Below, piece after piece: positions 36,477-44,758 of a stretch of 46,457 nt of DNA. The notes below the pieces were generated by a model. It made no database searches, was not told where the DNA came from, and was given only the letters and a program-made list of their open reading frames with translations. Location of the stretch: NCBI GenBank assembly GCA_026392385.1, contig JAPLCG010000018.1:1-46457 (forward strand). Reading direction: 5' to 3'. This DNA comes from Solirubrobacterales bacterium (lineage in GTDB: Bacteria; Actinomycetota; Thermoleophilia; Solirubrobacterales; Solirubrobacteraceae). A program made the position numbers and the translations under genes. The first letter of the stretch is position 1; each line of letters opens with the position of its first letter.

Positions 36477-36496
36477 CGGGGGCTCGCGCGCTCCCG
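36477..36496 (+). terminator. GC-rich hairpin in the 36443-36550 intergenic region
   Basis: CGGGGGC-TCGCGC-GCTCCCG forms a 7-bp stem (one G-U wobble) with a 6-base loop, 35 bases after the methyltransferase stop. No T-tract follows, so it is a weak terminator candidate. The rest of this 108-base gap holds no feature I can support; the secreted gene start has only a weak CAGAAT -10-like box. Confidence 0.35.
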
Positions 36497-36550
36497 GTAA
36501 CAAGAATTGAACTGGAGCTTTAATGGCTGCCGTGTGTCAGAATTACTCCA

Positions 36551-37996
36551 ATGAGTCGTAAGTCCTCAACCGCAAGCCGCGTGACGGCAACTGCTGCAAC
36601 GCTTGCAATCTGCGCAGTCGCACCCAGCTTCGCTCTGGCAGCCAGCCCATCGGCTCCACTCACGCTGAACGCTTCGGCTAAGTCAGCCGACAGCCAATCG
36701 ATTGGAATGGCTTCAAGCGGTGCGAAGACCGTAGTTTGGAAACAGACTCAGGGCCCTTACGCAACGCCTACCGGCAACGATGTGATGGCGACCCGGATCA
36801 CGGTTCGAACAAGAATCGTCACGATCGGGTCTGGACGGAACCGGCGCAAGGTCAAGAAGTCCGAGACTGTTGTAACCCCGCTGCGCGTCTACAGCGCAAC
36901 TGGCCGGTTCATTTCCGAGGTTGTCTCGGCGACCACCCCATCGGGAGTGACGACAATCGCGTGGGGGCTTCGTGACCGAACCGGAAACAAGGTTTCGCTG
37001 ATGGCAAGAAGGATCACTGCCGCCGGGCGCCTCGGTCCGGTGATCACCGTTTCACCGGCCGGCAAGCGGGCGCACGACCTGCGCATTGCATCAGCAACCA
37101 GCAGCGCCGCGACCCTGCTCTGGACAAGCGACGACTCATTCGTGTCCTGGGTTGAGGCCAAGCGGATTGGTTCAACCGGCACGGTCGGGAACCTGATTAG
37201 TGTCACCCCCAACCATGGCGCTTACCATGATGTTGTGATGGCTGGCCGCCCTGATGGCTCAGCTGATGTTGTCTGGCGCAATGGAAATGGCGCCCAGCCC
37301 ATTACCGAGTTGGTGCAGATCACGGCAGGAGGCCTTACGAAGGACGCAGTTGAGCTTGGTGACCCTGCTAACTCCAGCAACGACGATCAGGCGATTGCAA
37401 TGGGTGCAAACGGACGCAGCACCATTGCTTGGTCTGAGTCGGTATACGACCCTGTCAGCAAGACGTATTCGATGCTGCTGCGGATGACGCGCGTTGACGC
37501 AGCCGGCAACCGCGGCCGGACAGTCAACATCACTTCAGCCGATTCCCCTTACCAGCCTGCGATTGGTGTCGCAGCAAATGGAACCAGCACAATCGCGTGG
37601 GGCTACGACACGGGCGGCATGACACGGGTGCGGATGGCGAGGATCAGCGCGAACTATGCGAAGAGCTCAATCCTTGACCTCGGACCAGTTGGAGAAAGGC
37701 TTGTCTCAGGCTTCGGACCTACGGTCGCAGTAGCGCCAAATGGTCTCGCAACCTTCGCATGGTCGGTAGTTAAGGCGGGCGGGTTCCCACAGGCTGTCTA
37801 CCTCCAGTCACTACGGGTTGATGCTTCTGGCCACAAGGGCTCGACAGTCAAACTTGTAGCTCCAGATTCAGCAAATCCAGACCTTGTTCACTTTCCAGTG
37901 CTGGCATCGGGTCCGGACGGGACGTGCCTCGTCGCTTTCGTTCGACGCAGTGTCTACGGCAGCTCAGCTTCGCTGAAGCTAATCAGCTGGAAGTAG
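36551..37996 (+). CDS. Secreted repeat protein, probable beta-propeller
   Basis: This is an exported protein of 481 residues with a signal peptide (MSRKSSTASRVTATAATLAICAVAPSFALAASPS). It contains at least six degenerate repeats of about 50-60 residues with the pattern (I/V)A-x-x-xNG-xxTIAW followed by a strand carrying xRxxRIxAxGxxG and a (T/V)xxSP-like turn; examples are GANGRSTIAWSESV, AANGTSTIAWGYD and APNGLATFAWSVV. Such repeats usually form a beta-propeller. Function is unknown. It stands alone between the methyltransferase and a convergent dehydrogenase gene. The stop overlaps a perfect inverted repeat. Confidence 0.8.
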   Translation: MSRKSSTASRVTATAATLAICAVAPSFALAASPSAPLTLNASAKSADSQSIGMASSGAKTVVWKQTQGPYATPTGNDVMATRITVRTRIVTIGSGRNRRKVKKSETVVTPLRVYSATGRFISEVVSATTPSGVTTIAWGLRDRTGNKVSLMARRITAAGRLGPVITVSPAGKRAHDLRIASATSSAATLLWTSDDSFVSWVEAKRIGSTGTVGNLISVTPNHGAYHDVVMAGRPDGSADVVWRNGNGAQPITELVQITAGGLTKDAVELGDPANSSNDDQAIAMGANGRSTIAWSESVYDPVSKTYSMLLRMTRVDAAGNRGRTVNITSADSPYQPAIGVAANGTSTIAWGYDTGGMTRVRMARISANYAKSSILDLGPVGERLVSGFGPTVAVAPNGLATFAWSVVKAGGFPQAVYLQSLRVDASGHKGSTVKLVAPDSANPDLVHFPVLASGPDGTCLVAFVRRSVYGSSASLKLISWK

Positions 37997-38006
37997 TCCA
38001 ACTACT
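37992..38006. repeat. Inverted repeat shared by two convergent stop codons
   Basis: AGTAGT-CCA-ACTACT is a perfect 6-bp inverted repeat with a 3-base loop. It contains the TAG stop of the secreted protein on one strand and the stop of the dehydrogenase gene on the other. A role in bidirectional termination is possible, but there is no T-tract. Confidence 0.35.
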
Positions 38007-39318
38007 GGCTTTGACGAGCGCGCAAAGCTGCAGCATGCGCGGGAAAGTCCTCGTGCGCCGCCAACTCAAGCGCCGCATCTGAAAGGGCCACCGCTGCTTG
38101 ATTCGAAACGGCGGCGACCGATGTCCGCTTCAGGAAGGTCTCGGCCGTAATCCCAGACGACACCCGCGCGAACCGGCCAGTTGGAAGCGATGCGGGAACG
38201 CCAACCGTGTAGTTAGCAAGCGCAAACGAAGCCCCCTGACCAAGAAGCACCTCACCGGCGTTGACGATCGATGTGAGCATCGCTTCAGGGTCGGCTACAG
38301 CCAGCTGCAAGTGCTCCGGCGCAAGCGCATTGACGAGTTCGCAGGCCTCCGCTTCGTTCGCAACAAGGATCACGCCACCGTTGTCGGTAATTGCAATCCT
38401 CGCCCAATCAGCGCGCTGTTCCGGAAGTTGCTCAAGCCTTGCCTGCACCCGCTCACCTAGCGGTTCAACAATCGACTGGTCAGCGGTGATCAGGAACGCA
38501 GATGAGTCCGGACCATGCTCAGCCTCATTAAGCAGGTCGGCTGCGAGCAGGTCTAGGTCTGCATTCGCGTCGGCGATAATTACGCTCTCAGTTGGGCCAA
38601 GGACCATCTGGGTTACGCAGCCTCTCCGCTGGCATTCCAGCATCGCAGCTGAAACCGGCGGGCTGCCTGGCCCGACAATCTTTACAACCGGCTGAATCGA
38701 CTCAGTCCCAAGTGCGACAGCGGCAACTGCCGCCGGTCCATTGCCACAGATCAATTCGCCAATGCCAAGTTGACGCGCAACCTCCAGCACCGCGGCATCA
38801 GGCCGCCCCGTGCGCTGATCCGGTGGCACGATCACGACTAGCCGCCCGACATTCGCAACGACAGCCGGTGTGCCTATCTGCACCAAGACTGAGGGGAATG
38901 AGCCCTTACCCGATGGCACGAACAGCCCGGCCGACTCGATCGGCGAGACAACCTCTCCGACACTTAGACCTGGCAGAATCTCGCGCCGCCATGAGCGCTC
39001 AGGGAGTAAGGCACGGTTGAAAGCCTCTGACCGCTCAATTGCGACTGCGATCGCCTCACGCAATGCGGGTGCGGTCTGTGACGCGCCAGCAGCAATCGCA
39101 TCGCTGTCTAGGCGTGTACCAGCAGAATTAAGGTCTATCCCGTCGAAGCGTTCTGTCGCCTCTTCGAGGGCAGCATCTCCTCGCTGCTCGACATCGTCTA
39201 CGAGCCTCTCAATCTCCGAACGTAATGCGGGATCAAACATTGCGCGCGCAGTATCACGGCGTTGAATAATCGCTAGGCGCTGAGATTCGTTGAGTTCCGA
39301 CCATCGAAGAGTTCGCAT
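38002..39318 (-). CDS. Histidinol dehydrogenase family protein, metal site altered
   Basis: This is an NAD-dependent dehydrogenase fold protein of 438 residues that aligns along the whole length of HisD. It has FVPSGKGSFPSVLVQIGTPAVVANV, KIVGPGSPPVSAAM, LLNEAEHGPDSSAFL and ALAPEHLQLAV (Glu-His catalytic pair kept). Compared with E. coli HisD, zinc ligand Gln259 is Glu, Asp360 is Asn (LANYTVG), the substrate His367 is lost (NHVLPT to PASLPT), while His262 and His419 remain. The VGPGN motif is VGPGS. There are no other his genes nearby. It may be a divergent HisD or a relative acting on another alcohol, as HpsN does. Confidence 0.75.
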   Translation of the reverse strand: MRTLRWSELNESQRLAIIQRRDTARAMFDPALRSEIERLVDDVEQRGDAALEEATERFDGIDLNSAGTRLDSDAIAAGASQTAPALREAIAVAIERSEAFNRALLPERSWRREILPGLSVGEVVSPIESAGLFVPSGKGSFPSVLVQIGTPAVVANVGRLVVIVPPDQRTGRPDAAVLEVARQLGIGELICGNGPAAVAAVALGTESIQPVVKIVGPGSPPVSAAMLECQRRGCVTQMVLGPTESVIIADANADLDLLAADLLNEAEHGPDSSAFLITADQSIVEPLGERVQARLEQLPEQRADWARIAITDNGGVILVANEAEACELVNALAPEHLQLAVADPEAMLTSIVNAGEVLLGQGASFALANYTVGVPASLPTGRFARVSSGITAETFLKRTSVAAVSNQAAVALSDAALELAAHEDFPAHAAALRARQSQ

Positions 39319-39408
39319 TGGTTCTAATCCTGCCGGTTATTGAGATCTATTGTCGCTATTGGCCGTGGACAAGCATTCGAATCACGACTGATTCAGCCCG
39401 TCGGCATA

Positions 39409-40815
39409 TCAACTGTCAGCGTCGGCGACTGAGCGATAACGCTCAACTGCTCTCAGCCGCTCGGCCTTGTGATCGAGGATTGGGGCTGGATAGTCACTAC
39501 CAATTAGACAGTCCGACGCCTGCTGCTCTTCAGTTGACATTAGCCACGGCTCAGCTAGGAACCGATCCGGCACCGCCGAAAGCTCCGGTACCCAGCGGCG
39601 AACATAAGTCCCATCCGAATCGAACTTCTTCTGTTGCAGGACCGGATTGAATATCCGTTTGAAGTAGGGCTGGGGATCAACTCCCAGCGATGCGACCCAC
39701 TGCCAGTTGCCGTTGTTCTGGGTTGTGTCGCCGTCGAGTAGCAGGCGCATGAACCACTGCTCACCCTGTCGGTAGTCAATGTGCAGGTCTTTGGTGAGGA
39801 ACGAAGCGACAACCATCCGAACTCGGTTGTCCATAAAGCCGGTTGCTGCCAGTTCTCGCATGCCAGCATCAACGAGCGGAAAGCCGGTCTGCCCCTCGCA
39901 CCATGCCTGCCATCCGGCCTGATCCTCAAGCCATTTGAGATTGGCAAAGCGCTTCTGGAACGGCTCCCTGACATTGCGCGGACTGAAAAGCATCACATGG
40001 GCGTAAAAGTCGCGCCAGGCGAGCTGCCTGCGAAATGCTGCCGAACCAGGCCCAGGCACTGTCGCTGCCCGCGCTTCGAGTTCCAAAGCCGAAAGGCTGC
40101 CGATGTGCAGGTGGTGCGAGAGCATTGAACTGGGCTTGGCTATCTGGTCATGGTCTTCTACGTAGCTATCCACTCCACCCGAAAGCCAAGCCTTCATCTG
40201 AGACCTCGCGGCCCGCTCTCCGGCGGCGAGTGGATCAGTCAGCAGGCGGGTCAAGCCAAGCTCTTCGACACTTGGTATTGCACCGTCTTCGATCTCCGGT
40301 GAAAGCATTGCTTTGGGAGCAGGTAGGACGACTCGCCTCGGCTGCTCTGCCCAATTCCTCCAGAACGGTGAGAAAACTGCGTACGGCTTCTGTTGCTGGG
40401 TGAGGATCTTCGAGATATCAGCGCAGTAGGTGCCCGGGTGGCGCTCAAAGCTGACTCCCGCCTGCTCCAGCGCCTCCCCAACACGAGCATCGCGCTCAAG
40501 CGCAAACGGTGCCGCATCGCTTGTTGCATGAACAGTTAGGGCACCAACCTGTTCAGCAAGCTGGACGAGCACCCGCTCAGGGTCACCCTGCCGCAGGACG
40601 AGTCTGCCGCCGATCGATTCGAAGTCGCTCCGCAACTCGCTAAGTGCTGTCAGCAGCGAATGCGTTCGATCAGCTGAGGCCCAGCGACCTTGATAGACGG
40701 CACTGTCGAGAACAAAAACCGGCAGAACGAGATCACTGTCGGTAAGGGCGGCGACCAACCCAGGGTGATCGTGAACGCGAAGGTCACGTCGAAGCCAAAG
40801 AATCGAGGTGCTCAC
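39409..40815 (-). CDS. phr: Deoxyribodipyrimidine photolyase
   Basis: This light-driven flavoprotein repairs cyclobutane pyrimidine dimers. The 468-residue protein starts MSTSILWLRRDLRVHDHPGLVAAL (antenna domain) and has the FAD-binding domain with FPLVDAGMRELAATGFMDNRVRMVVASFLTKDLHIDYRQGEQWFMRLLLDGDTTQNNGNWQWVASLGVDPQPYFKRIFNP. The WQW and NNGNWQW pattern fits a class I CPD photolyase. The start is GTG 40815, supported by TAGATT 8 bases upstream. Confidence 0.95.
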   Translation of the reverse strand: MSTSILWLRRDLRVHDHPGLVAALTDSDLVLPVFVLDSAVYQGRWASADRTHSLLTALSELRSDFESIGGRLVLRQGDPERVLVQLAEQVGALTVHATSDAAPFALERDARVGEALEQAGVSFERHPGTYCADISKILTQQQKPYAVFSPFWRNWAEQPRRVVLPAPKAMLSPEIEDGAIPSVEELGLTRLLTDPLAAGERAARSQMKAWLSGGVDSYVEDHDQIAKPSSMLSHHLHIGSLSALELEARAATVPGPGSAAFRRQLAWRDFYAHVMLFSPRNVREPFQKRFANLKWLEDQAGWQAWCEGQTGFPLVDAGMRELAATGFMDNRVRMVVASFLTKDLHIDYRQGEQWFMRLLLDGDTTQNNGNWQWVASLGVDPQPYFKRIFNPVLQQKKFDSDGTYVRRWVPELSAVPDRFLAEPWLMSTEEQQASDCLIGSDYPAPILDHKAERLRAVERYRSVADADS

Positions 40816-40823
40816 AGTTGCCT

Positions 40824-40829
40824 AATCTA
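40824..40829 (-). promoter_or_regulatory. Leaderless -10 box for photolyase
   Basis: TAGATT on the minus strand ends 8 bases before the GTG at 40815. Confidence 0.55.
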
Positions 40830-40883
40830 CGGGCAATTGCGCCTGTCGGATCAGATCCGGCGCGATTCGGACCAATTCGGTCC

Positions 40884-40889
40884 TAGACT
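40884..40889 (+). promoter_or_regulatory. Leaderless -10 box for LON-domain gene
   Basis: TAGACT ends 6 bases before the ATG at 40896. This spacing is at the short end of the range seen here. Confidence 0.45.
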
Positions 40890-40895
40890 CGCGGC

Positions 40896-41516
40896 ATGGC
40901 AGATGACGAACACTTCCCACTATTCCCGCTCGGTCTTGTGGCGCTTCCACATGAGGCGATACCGCTTCACATCTTTGAAGATCGCTACAAGGCGATGATC
41001 GGGTTCTGCCTAGAGAACGATGTTGAGTTCGGAATTATTTGGGCAGCGGAGGATGGCACTCATGATGTCGGCTGCGCAGTGGTCGTTGAGACAGTGCTTG
41101 ACAGGATGCCCGACGGCCGGATCGACATCCTCTGCCGTGGCACTCGACCGTTTGGATTGATCTCCCAAGGCAGCGGCTTTCCCTACCCAACCGGCGAAGT
41201 TGTTTTCCTTGCCGACGACGAACCCGTTGCGGCTGAGGAAGACTGCCGGACGCGTGAGATTTATGCCGAACTGCTTTTCGAGGCAACCGAACGCGAGATC
41301 GAGGATCAGGAACTGAACGCAATGACCTCCTACGAAATGGCAGCCACAGTTGAGTTCGGTCCAGAGGCGAAGCAGACGCTGCTTGAACTGCGTGAGGAAT
41401 CCGCACGCCTTTCCCTGCTCGAGAAAATCTTTCTTGCCGCGCTTGAACGCGTCAACCAGGTTGGGCGAACCGAGGCACTTGCGCGCAGTAATGGCAAGGT
41501 CCGTTTCGGCGACTGA
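40896..41516 (+). CDS. Stand-alone LON substrate-binding domain protein
   Basis: This protein of 206 residues consists only of a Lon N-terminal (PF02190-like) domain, without the AAA+ or protease parts. It shows FPLFPLGLVALPHEAIPLHIFEDRYKAMIGFCLENDVEFGIIW, GCAVVVETVLDRMPDGRIDILCRGTRPFGLI and a C-terminal helical bundle (KQTLLELREESARLSLLEKIFLAALERVNQ). Such proteins are common in Actinobacteria, but their role is unproven. It is divergent from the photolyase gene and convergent with the lipoprotein gene (11 bases apart). Confidence 0.88.
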   Translation: MADDEHFPLFPLGLVALPHEAIPLHIFEDRYKAMIGFCLENDVEFGIIWAAEDGTHDVGCAVVVETVLDRMPDGRIDILCRGTRPFGLISQGSGFPYPTGEVVFLADDEPVAAEEDCRTREIYAELLFEATEREIEDQELNAMTSYEMAATVEFGPEAKQTLLELREESARLSLLEKIFLAALERVNQVGRTEALARSNGKVRFGD

Positions 41517-41527
41517 CGCGTCAACCG

Positions 41528-41956
41528 CTAACGAACTAAGTGGCAGGGCCCCTTGGCTACCTTCCGCGTGAATTGGGAAAGCTTCAGGTAGGACTCGGGA
41601 AGCCCGAGGCTGCCATCAATCCAGTCGAGCTTGCCGGCTCCTAGCTGCACCTGATACCGGTAGATCCAGTTGATCGGCGGGTCGCCCGCAATCGGCTTGC
41701 TGCTGTCAGCTGCCAGCTGACGGGCAATGTCGCGGGCATCGAGCAGCAGTTCGCTAGTTAACGGCTGTGGCGTGCCCCCGTTACAGACAACCGTCCCCGA
41801 ATCATTGACGAGCAGCGTCAAATTTGCTCCGGGTATCTTGCCGCTGCGTTTGACCGTGAACAGGTCGGCGGACTGCTGGGTACCGCAGCCAACACTCAAC
41901 AGGCAGAGTGCAGCCAACGCAGGCAGCAAGCCCCTTAGACCTTTTACTTTGCCCAT
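41528..41956 (-). CDS. Predicted lipoprotein of unknown function
   Basis: This is a protein of 142 residues with a lipobox (ALAALCLLSVGC followed by GTQQS), so it should be lipid-anchored at the outer face of the membrane. The mature part contains two cysteines (VVCNGG and KGPCHLVR) and no domain I recognise. Its ATG overlaps the end of the gamma-glutamyltransferase gene by 13 bases, so the two are probably co-translated. Confidence 0.75.
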   Translation of the reverse strand: MGKVKGLRGLLPALAALCLLSVGCGTQQSADLFTVKRSGKIPGANLTLLVNDSGTVVCNGGTPQPLTSELLLDARDIARQLAADSSKPIAGDPPINWIYRYQVQLGAGKLDWIDGSLGLPESYLKLSQFTRKVAKGPCHLVR

Positions 41957-43419
41957 GCCACCGCCCCGCCCCGTCGCGGATCACCGCCACCATCAAGGCT
42001 GCCATCCGATGCTGCGCTTACAGCCTGCACGCCACCAAAGAATAGATTCGGCGAGCGGAATGGAGCTACTGCAAATCCCTCGCTTTCCAGAGCCTCAACA
42101 TCGATTCCAGGCTCGCAGTAGACCACGCCATCCTCAGGGTGCAAGCGTGGTGCTGCGATTGCCTCAGAGACAGTCATGCCGTGGTCAACGACACCGGCAA
42201 CGGTCTGGACAATTGCTGACCGGATTCTGTTCGACCCGGCACTTCCGATTACAAGCGATGCGCGCCCATTTTCGGTCACCGCTGCCGGAGTCATCATGCT
42301 CGGCAGTCGCCTGCCCGGCGGATGCTTGTGGAAGCCCTCTGGGTTGAGATCCTGCTCGCCAAGCATGTTGTTGAGGTGCACACCGGTGCCGGGGACCACA
42401 ACACCAGAGCTTGAACCATTTGAGCAGGTCACCGAACAGGCGAGCCCTTCAGCATCAAGCGTTGAGACATGCGTAGTCGATCCGAGGCGTGAGGATAGGA
42501 ACTGCTCAGCGAAACCCTCGCGGGTAAGCCCCTCAAGGAACTCGCCATCACGCGCCTGCTGGGCTTCCTGCATAGCCTCCACCAGTGCTACCGCCGATGG
42601 CGGTGCTGGCTGCTGATCAAGACGCGCGAGCGTCAGGGCGATTAGCGTGCCACCTGCCGATGGCGGTGGGGTTGCTAGGAACCGCTTACCGCGGTAAGCG
42701 ACTTCGACAGGCTTGCGCTCAACAACCTCGTAGGAAGCTAGATCCTCACGAGTTACAATCCCTCCCCGCTCAGCTAGCCAGTCGGCCACAGCTGCAGCGA
42801 TTTCTCCTGTGTGGAAGGGAGCAGAGCCCTCCTTGCCAAATAGCTCGAGTGCATCGGCAAGCTCTGGCTGGCGGAGTGACTGGCCTTCGATCAGTAGGTC
42901 ACCAGCCGGTGAAAAAATCGCTGTTGACTCTGCAGTTGAGGTAACGATTCCTTCAAGAATGCCTACGACGTAAGCCTGTTCAGCATTGAGCGCAACACCA
43001 TCCCTTGCGAGCAAAGCGGCTGGACCGGCAAGCTCACTCAGAGGCAGGCGTCCGAACCGCTTTGATGCATGTGCGAGACCGGCTGCTGTCCCGTAGGTGC
43101 AGGCGCTTGCAGGACCCGCATTGAAGACTTGCGCCGCATCACCAAAGTCAACCTCCCAGGGCACAAGCTCGGCGCGCGCATCATGATCAGCGCCGCGGCC
43201 CGGTGACTCAACGAAGAAATCGAGGCAAACGGCATCACCGCCCGGTGGCACTACCAGCATCAGTCCACCAGCGCCAAAGCCAGTTAGCAGTGGCTCAGCA
43301 GCGAACGACGCCAGCACGGCGGCTATAGCCGCATCAACAGCATTCCCACCTGCATCAAGGGCATCAGCTCCAGCCTGGGCCGAGACGGGATGACCAGCCG
43401 CTACAACTCCGCGCGCCAT
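41944..43419 (-). CDS. Gamma-glutamyltransferase family protein
   Basis: This is an Ntn-hydrolase of 491 residues. It starts MARGVVAAGHPVSAQAGADALDAGGNAVDAAIAAVLASFAAEPLLTGFGAGGLMLV; the ORF-track extension to 43644 would lie inside ftsZ and is not used. The autocatalytic threonine is in LGSTTHVSTLDAEGLACSVTCSNG, and the later blocks LNNMLGE, PPGRRLPSMMTPAAV and GSAGSNRIRSAIVQTV are standard. No signal peptide is visible, so it appears cytosolic. The substrate may be glutathione-like, mycothiol-derived or a gamma-glutamyl peptide. It lies 22 bases after ftsZ. Confidence 0.9.
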   Translation of the reverse strand: MARGVVAAGHPVSAQAGADALDAGGNAVDAAIAAVLASFAAEPLLTGFGAGGLMLVVPPGGDAVCLDFFVESPGRGADHDARAELVPWEVDFGDAAQVFNAGPASACTYGTAAGLAHASKRFGRLPLSELAGPAALLARDGVALNAEQAYVVGILEGIVTSTAESTAIFSPAGDLLIEGQSLRQPELADALELFGKEGSAPFHTGEIAAAVADWLAERGGIVTREDLASYEVVERKPVEVAYRGKRFLATPPPSAGGTLIALTLARLDQQPAPPSAVALVEAMQEAQQARDGEFLEGLTREGFAEQFLSSRLGSTTHVSTLDAEGLACSVTCSNGSSSGVVVPGTGVHLNNMLGEQDLNPEGFHKHPPGRRLPSMMTPAAVTENGRASLVIGSAGSNRIRSAIVQTVAGVVDHGMTVSEAIAAPRLHPEDGVVYCEPGIDVEALESEGFAVAPFRSPNLFFGGVQAVSAASDGSLDGGGDPRRGGAVAWAK

Positions 43420-43441
43420 TGCGCCGCGGTTTCCCCGACTC

Positions 43442-44758
43442 CTAGCGCCCCGAGAGGAACTCGGGCACTTCGATGTCGTCGCCACCGCTTCGCGATGAGC
43501 TACGCCGACGCTCAACTCGCGGCTCACCTGACGGTTCGCCGAGTGCTGCTGCGACATCCCTTCGCGCCTTGCGGGCTGCGCGCTCGTTCGCATATCCGGT
43601 TGCAACAACCGTGACCCAGACTTGGTCGCCGAGCGTGTCATCAACCATCGCGCCGAAGATTATGTTCGCGTCGGGATGAGCAACATCAGAGACTGCCTTT
43701 GCAGCCTCATTGACCTCCCAGAGAGCGATATCTGGGCCACCGGTGACGGAGAGCAGGATTGAGCGCGCACCTTCAACGCTCGTCTCAAGCAGAGGTGAAC
43801 TGATTGCTCCCTCAGCAGCATCGAGTGCACGGCGCTCGCCGGTTCCCATGCCGATTCCGAGCAGCGCCGTACCAGCATCGGTCATGATCGTTCGAACATC
43901 AGCAAAGTCGAGGTTGATCAAGCCAGGCAGCGTTACAAGATCGCTGATTCCCTGAACACCCTGACGAAGAACATCGTCAGCAACCCGGAATGCTTCAACC
44001 ATTGAAGTCCCATGCTCAAGTACATCCAGCAGCTTGTTGTTGGGGACGGTGATAAGCGTGTCTACCTCGTTGCCAAGCGACTCGATACCTGCGTCAGCGG
44101 CCTTGCCACGACGTGTGCCCTCAAAGTTAAATGGTCGAGTCACAATCCCGACTACAAGTGCGCCGGCGTCGCGTGCGATTCGTGCAACTACCGGAGCTGC
44201 ACCGGTACCGGTTCCGCCGCCTGCACCAACAGCAACGAAGACCATGTCGGCACCGCGAAGCGCCGCCTTAATCTCATCGTGATCGTCCATCGCTGCTCTA
44301 CGACCAATTTCGGGGTCGGATCCTGAACCGAGACCGCGGGTTACCTCTTCACCAATGTGGAGAGTGTGGTCAGCGGCTGACTGCTGCAAGGACTGCACAT
44401 CGGTATTGACGGCAATGAACTCAACGCCACCGACACCAGCTTCAACCATGCGATTAATCGCATTTACGCCAGCGCCGCCTACACCTACAACGAGAATCAG
44501 TGGCTCACCGTTGTTCTGCTCAGAAGATGTTGGTTCCGATGGGTTGCTCTGAAGCGGCCTGCGTTCAGCCTGGCGCTCAGATGTAAATGATTCAGCGAGT
44601 CGCTCCTGAGCAGGTTCAGCAGCTGACGGCTGGGCTGCTCGCGTCTCTGAAACACGCTCATCTTCAGCTTGGGGAGTTCCTTCAGCCTCGTCGGTCTTAC
44701 GGAACAGCGCCGCAAGCGGTCCCTCGCGCATGCTGGCGCGCTTCTTGTTACTTGACAC
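43442..44758 (-). CDS. ftsZ: Cell division protein FtsZ with long N-terminal extension
   Basis: This tubulin-like GTPase forms the division ring. The 438-residue protein has a charged, Ser/Glu/Gln-rich N-terminal region of about 85 residues before the GTPase core, where most FtsZ proteins have only about 10. The core begins ILVVGVGGAGVNAINRMVEAG and has the tubulin signature VGAGGGTGTGAAPVVARIAR at about 177-196. A linker rich in Arg/Ser leads to the C-terminal FtsA/SepF-binding peptide DDIEVPEFLSGR. The GTG start overlaps the parA stop by 11 bases and is preceded by a near-perfect ribosome-binding site. No dcw genes are visible here. Confidence 0.94.
   Translation of the reverse strand: MSSNKKRASMREGPLAALFRKTDEAEGTPQAEDERVSETRAAQPSAAEPAQERLAESFTSERQAERRPLQSNPSEPTSSEQNNGEPLILVVGVGGAGVNAINRMVEAGVGGVEFIAVNTDVQSLQQSAADHTLHIGEEVTRGLGSGSDPEIGRRAAMDDHDEIKAALRGADMVFVAVGAGGGTGTGAAPVVARIARDAGALVVGIVTRPFNFEGTRRGKAADAGIESLGNEVDTLITVPNNKLLDVLEHGTSMVEAFRVADDVLRQGVQGISDLVTLPGLINLDFADVRTIMTDAGTALLGIGMGTGERRALDAAEGAISSPLLETSVEGARSILLSVTGGPDIALWEVNEAAKAVSDVAHPDANIIFGAMVDDTLGDQVWVTVVATGYANERAARKARRDVAAALGEPSGEPRVERRRSSSRSGGDDIEVPEFLSGR

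Noticed and set aside
36477-36496. Strong rho-independent terminator
   Set aside because: The hairpin is real on paper but lacks a T-tract, so I list it only as a weak candidate.
43420-43644. 75-residue N-terminal extension of the gamma-glutamyltransferase ORF
   Set aside because: It lies inside ftsZ coding sequence in another frame; MARGVVAAGHP at 43419 is the conserved start.
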